Virus record (IMG/VR): IMGVR_UViG_3300006916_008554 | Coordinates: 1 to 20,983 of that record | DNA length: 20,983 nt | DNA from: a virus | Strand: one strand, 5' to 3' | Part shown: piece after piece, positions 5,851-11,889 of the stretch | Layout: each line of letters opens with the position of its first letter | How positions within the stretch are numbered: position 1 is the stretch's first letter | Translations under genes and position numbers: made by a program | Notes under the pieces: generated by a model | What the model saw: only the letters and a program-made list of their open reading frames with translations | Database searches by the model: none | What the model was told of the DNA's origin: nothing

Positions 5851-7857
5851 ATGGCTATTGATTTAAAGGATGGGTTAGATGAGATTAACTCAAAAATTAT
5901 TGCTTATAAGACAACAATTATCACAACGGAAACTGAAAAACAATTAAAAAAATCATCAGATTTTGGAGATAATTTTGAAGAGAAAAAGTCAAAATCTTTA
6001 GAGTCCTTAAATGATATTGAAGGAAAAATAGGAGAGAGAAAAAATAGGATAAAGGACGGAGTAAAAAATCAGTACGAAGAATTAATAGATTTATTTAATC
6101 AAAGTGTTAAAGATACTAAAACTAAAATTTCAGAAAAATATTCAGAAAAATATTCAAAAGTTCGAGATACTAATTCTGTAGATTTTTTAATACGTCAGGT
6201 TTTAACGGCTTCACAAAACACTAAAAGTAGGATGTCTGAAATTTTTGTTAATGAGGTAATGAAAACTGCAGGATGTTCACAAGAACAAGAATTTATAGGT
6301 AACGTAGATAGTGAAGGTTCAAACAAAATATACATTAGAGTTAACCAAATAGATTTATTTAAATTACTTAACAAAGACCCTAATGAAGGTAATAACGAAT
6401 TATTATACGAAATAAATGAACCTGTGAATGGGAGTCATCCGTTTTCTATGGATAAAGAATTATATCATAGATTACAAAATGAAGGTTTTTCTTTTGAATC
6501 AGAAAATGGTGCGGATTATATAGGTTCTTCTGGATTAGGTATTATGAATATTAAATATGTAACTTCATATGTACAAAATAATAATACATTTAATGGTGAT
6601 TTTTTAGAGGTTACTCTTAAAAATAGACCTAATGGTAATAGAATATCTGATTTTTTGAGAGATTATTATGGTTCTATAGATATAGTTAATTTTGATGACT
6701 TATCAGTTAAAATATTAAATTTATTAACTAATTTTGTTGACATTTCTGTAAATCTTAGTGGTTCAGAAAAATCTGAACAAACAAAATTTGAAAAAATAAT
6801 ACAAAGAATTTTAGGTCTTTGTTTTGATAGTACAAAAGAAATAGATGTTAGTGGTAATTCTAAGTTATCGGCTTTGGAGTCTTTAGACCAAAGCTTTTTT
6901 GAATTATCGTCTGTTGAGCTCAGGAATATTGAAAGTGATGTTGAAAATATGATAAATGGTGTGACTGAATTTGAAGATTGTGGAACTGTAAAATTTCCAG
7001 TTAATTCTGAATTTATATCAGACTCAGTAAAAGTAATAAGAAGGGTTCCGGAAAATCAAAAGGTTGATAAGTTTTTAACAGTTGCGGAGGACTTGTCTAA
7101 AGACGAAAATTGGTCTTTTAATTTACCTGATGGTTTAAATTTAGACGTCGCTATTAAAAATGACATTTTAAAAATAATACCGAAAGCCGTAGTAATGACA
7201 ATGCTCGGTCCTAAGTCTATACTAGGTCTAATGATTGTATTAAAATCATTATCAAGTCCTGTAATTGATTTAATTGAAGATTTTAAAACTTTTATGGATA
7301 ATATGAAGTCTTTTATGGTAAATTTAGTAAGTAAGATAGGTTCTATTTTTATTGAGGAGTTGTTTATACAATTAAAAAAGAATTTACGTGAACTTGTTGA
7401 GACATTATTAGTAGATATAGTAAAAGAGTCAAAAAACGCTCAGATAAAAATTATAACAAGTATCTTATATGTACTTGTACAACTCGCTTCGGCGGTTATT
7501 GATTGGAGACAATGTAAAAGCGTTGTTGATGAAATATTAAGTTTATTAAATTTAGCGGTTTCAGGTTTAGGTGGAGGTAGAATACCCAATTTTGCCTTGG
7601 CGTTTTCTGGTTCGTTACCAGGGTATTCACCTATAAGAGCAATGACTAATGTTACTGAGAACTTACAAAAATTAGGTTTACCTACCGGTGACATGCCTGA
7701 TGGTTCTCCTAATTTAGTGCTTCCGTCAATACTACAACAAATAAAAGGAGTTAATGACGAACATTTAGAAAATTCAAAAACGGAAACGTGGTGTGCTCCA
7801 GTACCTGTTGGGTTAGTAATGACAAGTTATATAAGGTGTTCAGGTAAAAATTATTAA
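5851..7857 (+). CDS. large tail/baseplate-region protein of unknown family
   Basis: The 668-aa product is the largest in the window. Residues 1-130 are charged and strongly helical (coiled coil). Residues 130-330 look mixed alpha/beta. Residues about 435-555 form a hydrophobic helical belt including KIIPKAVVMTMLGPKSILGL and SILYVLVQLASAVIDW, interrupted by amphipathic helices. The last 100 residues are Gly/Pro-rich (LAFSGSLPGYSP, then LGLPTGDMPDGSPNL) and contain two cysteines. Coiled coil plus a hydrophobic core, placed just before the gp5-like hub, would suit a tape-measure or baseplate-hub component (T4 gp29 is about 590 aa). I cannot assign it to a T4 gene by motif. It starts four bases after the preceding stop and ends two bases before the next start. 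A virion role is inferred from context. Confidence 0.65.
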   Translation: MAIDLKDGLDEINSKIIAYKTTIITTETEKQLKKSSDFGDNFEEKKSKSLESLNDIEGKIGERKNRIKDGVKNQYEELIDLFNQSVKDTKTKISEKYSEKYSKVRDTNSVDFLIRQVLTASQNTKSRMSEIFVNEVMKTAGCSQEQEFIGNVDSEGSNKIYIRVNQIDLFKLLNKDPNEGNNELLYEINEPVNGSHPFSMDKELYHRLQNEGFSFESENGADYIGSSGLGIMNIKYVTSYVQNNNTFNGDFLEVTLKNRPNGNRISDFLRDYYGSIDIVNFDDLSVKILNLLTNFVDISVNLSGSEKSEQTKFEKIIQRILGLCFDSTKEIDVSGNSKLSALESLDQSFFELSSVELRNIESDVENMINGVTEFEDCGTVKFPVNSEFISDSVKVIRRVPENQKVDKFLTVAEDLSKDENWSFNLPDGLNLDVAIKNDILKIIPKAVVMTMLGPKSILGLMIVLKSLSSPVIDLIEDFKTFMDNMKSFMVNLVSKIGSIFIEELFIQLKKNLRELVETLLVDIVKESKNAQIKIITSILYVLVQLASAVIDWRQCKSVVDEILSLLNLAVSGLGGGRIPNFALAFSGSLPGYSPIRAMTNVTENLQKLGLPTGDMPDGSPNLVLPSILQQIKGVNDEHLENSKTETWCAPVPVGLVMTSYIRCSGKNY

Positions 7858-7859
7858 GA

Positions 7860-8057
7860 ATGGACGATAAGATAAAAAAAATAATACTTGACTATAAAGA
7901 GTTACCTAATAAAGATTTAGAGTACGCCCTTAAATCTATTGGTGAGGATTTTAATGACACAAAAGAATTACTTGTAAAATTAACACATCATTTAGATTCT
8001 TTAGAAGAAAATTACAACAACATATTAAAAGAATATAAAAAAAGAAATAATAGATGA
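7860..8057 (+). CDS. small charged helical protein
   Basis: This 65-aa protein is almost entirely charged and probably helical (DDKIKKIILDYKELPNKD at the start, KEYKKRNNR at the end). It sits between the 668-aa gene (gap of two bases) and the gp5-like gene, with which it shares an ATGA stop/start overlap, so its translation is tied to baseplate production. I recognise no family. A small baseplate assembly factor or chaperone is possible, by position only. Confidence 0.6.
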   Translation: MDDKIKKIILDYKELPNKDLEYALKSIGEDFNDTKELLVKLTHHLDSLEENYNNILKEYKKRNNR

Positions 8058-9634
8058 ATAATAAAGATACTCAGTCAGAAGACCGAATTAGAGGTCAAAT
8101 TATTTATCGAGGTGAGTGTATTGATAATAATGACCCTCTTAGACTTGGTCGTATACGAGCGGTTTTAAAAACCGAAAACACGGAAGACAGAGAAAAAGCC
8201 AATGAGAATTTTGGAAAAGTAAATTATAAGGAGTGGGATTCAAAAGACCCCTTCGTATATAATCCATTATTACCTTTTTTTATTAATATACCACCTAAAC
8301 CTGAAGAGTATGTTCATTTATTTTTTAGTAATATAACTAGAAAGGGTGATAAAGATAAGTTTTATATCGGTGGGGTGTATAGTTCACCAACAAGTTCTAA
8401 CTTAGAGGTTTATAACTCTGCGGTAACAAATTTAGATTTAGGTACAAGGAATAAAAAATTTAAAGACGTAGTCAAAAAAGTTAATAGTGTTAATATAAAC
8501 GATGTTGGAAACGCAACTAACGGAATTTTTGCGGAACCAAAGGACATCGGTTTTTATGGTAGGGGTAGTTCGGACATCATCATTAAAGAAAACGAAGTAC
8601 TATTAAGGTCAGGTAAAAGTAAAAAATTCGTAAAGAATGTTGACCCAGTAGCAGAAGAAAACAGGGTTTTTATACAGTTAAGTAAATTTAACGAAGAAAC
8701 AAGAAAAGAGGAACCAATAAAAAAACTGTTACCAATAGAAAAAGACAAACCAATTCAATATCTCATTGAATATAATATTGATAACTCTGAAAATTCATTT
8801 TCTTCTTTTACAGGTAACATTGTAATATATAAAGTTCATGGAGATATTTACTCTAGTTTAATGGTAGAAAACCCATATTATCCGGTTTTAAATAAAACAG
8901 AAAACACTCGAATAAAATTCACCAATAAAAATATGTCTAAAGTTAAAGATTTAATTAATGATACTATAACAAAATTTAGGGATAATAAAATCTCAGAGCT
9001 TGCAGACACAAATACAGTAGGTATAGAAGTAATTAACCCCACAAAGTTTGATAATATATATCCTTTTTATTATAGATTAAATCCTTTATTACAAGAGAAA
9101 TTAGATTCTTCGTTAACAGGAGCGACGTTAAATGGTCAAACTATAATTAATTTAAATAATTTAAAGTTGGGAATAAAAATAAGTCCGTCTGATTTAAAAC
9201 CAGGACAAGGTTTAGTTTACGATAAAAATGGTAGCCAAAAAATACCAACAGAATTTAAAGAACAGATTCTTGAACCTGAAACAATAAGACCAATAAATAG
9301 AACTGTAGGTGTTATTGGTGGTGATGAAATATACTTATTATCTCACAAATCTCAAAATACAAAAGGTAAAATCTCGTTAAATGATTCCCTATATGGAATT
9401 AGTGAAAATTTTATATCTCTCGACGTTAAACCAAAAACTTCAGCAATAGTTAGGGGAGAAGAGTTAATGGAATTACTTAATCTAATCGTTCAATATATGG
9501 GGAGTCACGTCCATGCATATCCTGGATTATCTCCAATTACTACAGCAACAAACGGAACTAAATTGTCAGACATTATAGAAAGACTTGAAAAGGCTTATGA
9601 TAATATTTTGAATGGACAAATTCGAATTAACTAA
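8054..9634 (+). CDS. gp5-like baseplate central spike/hub protein
   Basis: The 526-aa product begins with an OB-fold like that of T4 gp5 and VgrG/gpV spikes: GQIIYRGECIDNNDPLRLGR (residues 14-33) is the 'short-circuit' strand with N-D-P-x-x-x-G-R, and later YNPLLPFFINIPPKPEEYVH and FYIGGVYSSP complete the barrel by about residue 115. No lysozyme domain is seen between the OB-fold and the C-terminal part, so it lacks the cell-wall hydrolase of T4 gp5. Near the C-terminus GSHVHAYPG (483-491) gives an H-x-H pair, a motif that in some spike tips binds iron. Here it is about 36 residues from the end, so that role is uncertain. The protein would form the trimeric needle that punctures the outer membrane. 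It overlaps the upstream gene by ATGA. Confidence 0.78.
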   Translation: MNNKDTQSEDRIRGQIIYRGECIDNNDPLRLGRIRAVLKTENTEDREKANENFGKVNYKEWDSKDPFVYNPLLPFFINIPPKPEEYVHLFFSNITRKGDKDKFYIGGVYSSPTSSNLEVYNSAVTNLDLGTRNKKFKDVVKKVNSVNINDVGNATNGIFAEPKDIGFYGRGSSDIIIKENEVLLRSGKSKKFVKNVDPVAEENRVFIQLSKFNEETRKEEPIKKLLPIEKDKPIQYLIEYNIDNSENSFSSFTGNIVIYKVHGDIYSSLMVENPYYPVLNKTENTRIKFTNKNMSKVKDLINDTITKFRDNKISELADTNTVGIEVINPTKFDNIYPFYYRLNPLLQEKLDSSLTGATLNGQTIINLNNLKLGIKISPSDLKPGQGLVYDKNGSQKIPTEFKEQILEPETIRPINRTVGVIGGDEIYLLSHKSQNTKGKISLNDSLYGISENFISLDVKPKTSAIVRGEELMELLNLIVQYMGSHVHAYPGLSPITTATNGTKLSDIIERLEKAYDNILNGQIRIN

Positions 9635-9655
9635 GTATTTATATAAAAAATACTT
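9633..9655 (+). promoter_or_regulatory. inverted repeat enclosing TATTTAT directly before a start codon
   Basis: Arms AAGTATTT (9633-9640) and AAATACTT (9648-9655) flank a 7-base loop. The left arm overlaps the gp5-like stop codon, the right arm touches the ATG at 9656, and TATTTAT (9636-9642) spans the left arm and loop. It could be a late promoter with an operator-like symmetry, or an mRNA hairpin that would occlude the start. The promoter reading agrees with the other six copies of the motif. Confidence 0.4.
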
Positions 9656-11164
9656 ATGTCCATACATAAATCCTACTTTAGTAAAAATGACACCATAATA
9701 AGTAATTCTTATACTAATACAGGTAAAAATCCTATTGTAGAATTGTTTTTTGGTAATGTCGACAATGTTATTTCCCCCACAGGGTTTAGTAGGTTTATTT
9801 TTGATTTGGACATTACAGACTTGGAGGAGAAAATATCTAACGGAGAAATCTCAACCGGGTGTAGTTACAACTTAACACACAAACTTAAGATGACAAATAC
9901 GTCATTTTTTGATAAAGAGTTGTTAAACGACACATGGTCAAACGGGAGACGTAGAGCCACATCATTTGATTTGGTTTTATATAGAATACCAAAAACTTCA
10001 GGTGATACTGGTGACCCCCAAACATGGGATGAGGGTGTCGGTTACGATTATTATGCGGGTAACGCTATGGGGTCCAGTAATTCTGTTTCTGTAAAAAACG
10101 CGGTAGAAACGGATAAATCTTTTTCTGATAGACCGGTCAATTGGTATCAAAGGTCAACAGTAGATAATTGGTCATATAATGGGATATATGACAACACCAA
10201 TCAAACAACAGGAAATACGGGAATAAATTATTCAGCATTAACAATTGTCGACATACAACATTTTGAAGATGGTAATGAAGACATATATTTTGATATGACT
10301 GATGAAATAAATGATATTTTGACAGGTTCTACAACAGGTGTTACAGGGTGGGGGGTATCTTTTGTTCCTAAGGTTGAAAATATATCAGGTATGACAGAGA
10401 ATTACTCTGTCGGATTTTTTTCTCGTCACACTCAAACTTTTTATGAGCCGTTTTTGGAAACCACATACAACGATTTAATACAAGACGATAGACATACATT
10501 CTACGAACAAAGAGAAAACAAACTATATCTTTATTCGTTTAGATACGGTAATCCACAAAGATTAGATAACACACCCATAGTAAACATATTAGATTCAAAC
10601 GGGTCTGTTGTACCGGGATTTGAAAACTTGCCGACATGTGAAATACAAAGGGGTATTTATGAAGTAATCGTAAGTGGTCTTACCGCCTCTACAGTACCTT
10701 GTCTGTTTTATGATAACTGGTCGAGTTTATCTATTGATGGTGTTACGATTACACCGGTAGAAAATCAGTTTGTTGTGTATCCACTATCTGAACTATATCA
10801 AATCGGAATGGAGGATAACGAACCCAAATATTATGGATTTAATTTTAGTGGTATTAAACAAGATGAAAAGATACTTAACACAGATATAAGAAAAGTTAAT
10901 GTTTCACTTAAAAAAGCATATACCGCAAACCAAGTTTTAACACATGTTGATGCATATTATAGAATATATGTTAGAGAGGGGATGACTGAGGTACAAGTCC
11001 AAGATTGGACACCCATAAATAGAACCGCAACAGGTTACTATTTTATTTTTGATACAAGAGATAAGATACCCAACGAATATTTCATAGACATGAAAGTCGT
11101 TAGTGATAGAGAGGTTAATACCTATAAACGTGAACTACAGTTCCAAATAGTAAATAAAAAATGA
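9656..11164 (+). CDS. beta-rich virion protein with DNRLRE-like region
   Basis: This 502-aa protein is mostly predicted beta strand, rich in Thr, Asn, Tyr and Gly. Residues about 35-285 follow the layout of DNRLRE-type modules (stalk domains of bacterial surface proteins): a strand ending FSRFIFDLDITDL, a long insert with SFDLVLYRIP and a W-x-x-G-V-G-Y-D-Y turn, RPVNWYQRSTVDNWSYNG, DIYFDMTDEINDIL, then VGFFSRHTQTFYEPFLETTY, which recalls the 'SRE...P.L.V.Y' end of those modules. The C-terminal 200 residues look like one or two immunoglobulin-like beta sandwiches. No signal peptide is present, so it is a structural protein rather than an exported one; a baseplate wedge, fibre or receptor-binding protein is likely. 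It has its own TATTTAT/hairpin leader and overlaps the next gene by ATGA. Confidence 0.65.
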   Translation: MSIHKSYFSKNDTIISNSYTNTGKNPIVELFFGNVDNVISPTGFSRFIFDLDITDLEEKISNGEISTGCSYNLTHKLKMTNTSFFDKELLNDTWSNGRRRATSFDLVLYRIPKTSGDTGDPQTWDEGVGYDYYAGNAMGSSNSVSVKNAVETDKSFSDRPVNWYQRSTVDNWSYNGIYDNTNQTTGNTGINYSALTIVDIQHFEDGNEDIYFDMTDEINDILTGSTTGVTGWGVSFVPKVENISGMTENYSVGFFSRHTQTFYEPFLETTYNDLIQDDRHTFYEQRENKLYLYSFRYGNPQRLDNTPIVNILDSNGSVVPGFENLPTCEIQRGIYEVIVSGLTASTVPCLFYDNWSSLSIDGVTITPVENQFVVYPLSELYQIGMEDNEPKYYGFNFSGIKQDEKILNTDIRKVNVSLKKAYTANQVLTHVDAYYRIYVREGMTEVQVQDWTPINRTATGYYFIFDTRDKIPNEYFIDMKVVSDREVNTYKRELQFQIVNKK

Positions 11165-11427
11165 GTAAAGTAGTAAGATTATCAGAATCAGAATTAGTTG
11201 AAATGATACAAGTAATTTTGGAAAAAAAGAAAAAAAAGAAGAAGAAAAAAAAGAAGAAGAAAGACACTACTTTATGTGCGAGAGGTAAAAGTGCTGCAGA
11301 AGCTAAATATGACGTTTACCCCTCAGCATATGCTAATGGATATGCTGTTCAAGTTTGTAAAGGTACTAAACCAGGTTTAGATGGTAAGAAAAGATGTTCA
11401 GGAAAATATTGTTCGGGTAAAAAATAA
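11161..11427 (+). CDS. small poly-lysine protein, candidate packaged internal protein
   Basis: The 88-aa product has three parts. Residues 1-21 are an amphipathic helix (VVRLSESELVEMIQVILEK) containing LSE (7-9), LVE (12-14) and ILE (19-21), each fitting the (L/I)xE cut site of T4-type prohead proteases. Residues 22-34 are thirteen consecutive lysines. The rest is a small basic module with three cysteines after residue 60, including YPSAYANGYAVQVCKG and CSGKYCSGKK; the Y-P-S-A-Y-A-N motif recurs, to my recollection, in small lysine-rich phage proteins. The layout resembles T4 internal proteins, whose N-terminal capsid-targeting peptide is cut by gp21. Binding to packaged DNA is inferred from charge. 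The poly-lysine DNA contains A-AAA-AAG heptamers that could cause frameshifting. The start overlaps the upstream stop (ATGA). Confidence 0.7.
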   Translation: MSKVVRLSESELVEMIQVILEKKKKKKKKKKKKKDTTLCARGKSAAEAKYDVYPSAYANGYAVQVCKGTKPGLDGKKRCSGKYCSGKK

Positions 11428-11439
11428 ACCATATATTTG
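11409..11439 (+). promoter_or_regulatory. candidate Bacteroidota sigma-A promoter (TTG-N20-TATATTTG)
   Basis: TATATTTG at 11432-11439 matches the Bacteroidota -7 consensus TAnnTTTG, and TTG at 11409-11411 sits 20 bp upstream, within the normal spacing for the -33 TTTG box. The ATG at 11456 follows 16 nt later. This would let host housekeeping polymerase transcribe the small gene at 11456 independently of the late genes. Confidence 0.35.
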
Positions 11440-11455
11440 TAAAAACTTTTTGAAA

Positions 11456-11629
11456 ATGACTCAAGTTAATTACAGAACGTATCAACTATTAAAAGAAAAT
11501 GTGGTAGTTTTGGAAACCGAAGCCGCAACATTTGAAAGAGCTGTCGATTATTTTTGTGACATTCACCCGAATGCATATACCGACACAACATATAAGTTCA
11601 AGGTCGTTCAGCCGAAATACGGATTTTAA
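11456..11629 (+). CDS. small protein of unknown function
   Basis: I choose the ATG at 11456 (57 aa, starting MTQVNYRTYQLL) over the longest frame from 11381, because the longer start lies within the poly-lysine gene and its first 25 codons read as overlap. The product has a beta strand, an FERAVDYFCDIHPNAY helix and a closing strand (YKFKVVQPKYGF), a compact alpha/beta shape. No family recognised. Its stop overlaps the stop of the convergent minus-strand gene by two bases, and no terminator is visible there. Confidence 0.55.
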   Translation: MTQVNYRTYQLLKENVVVLETEAATFERAVDYFCDIHPNAYTDTTYKFKVVQPKYGF

Positions 11630-11889
11630 TATTCTTCAATAAGTATTTTAAGGTCACCAGTCCCTTTAATTACTCTGTGGTAGGTCTCCTTAGGGATTTC
11701 AAATTTTACTCCTTTTTTGAGGGGTATAGGTAACTCATTGTCCATTTGAAAGTACCAATCGGTATCCTTTAATACCTCTACTAACCTATTTTCTTTATCT
11801 CTGTGCCATTTTAATTCAGTTTCAGGTACATCTGAAGAAAAAACACGCTCAAATTTATTACTCGATATATTTTTTTGACTGTATATCAT
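11626..11889 (-). CDS. small cupin-like protein
   Basis: An 87-aa product with the pattern of a single-domain RmlC-like cupin seen in phages: ELKWHRDKENRLVEVLKDTD (about 25-44), WYFQMDNELPIPLKKGVKF, then IPKETYHRVIKGTGDL (about 66-81). The H-R and Y-H-R positions could supply metal or ligand contacts, but the complete four-ligand cupin set is not present. Biochemical role unknown. The start codon overlaps the stop of the T9SS-sorted secreted protein gene by ATGA, so the two are translationally coupled and probably produced together. It ends tail to tail with the plus-strand gene at 11456. Confidence 0.6.
   Translation of the reverse strand: MIYSQKNISSNKFERVFSSDVPETELKWHRDKENRLVEVLKDTDWYFQMDNELPIPLKKGVKFEIPKETYHRVIKGTGDLKILIEEY

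Noticed and set aside
11381-11455. Longer N-terminus for the 57-aa gene at 11456
   Set aside because: The added 25 codons overlap the end of the poly-lysine gene. The ATG at 11456 sits behind a candidate promoter and gives a compact product.
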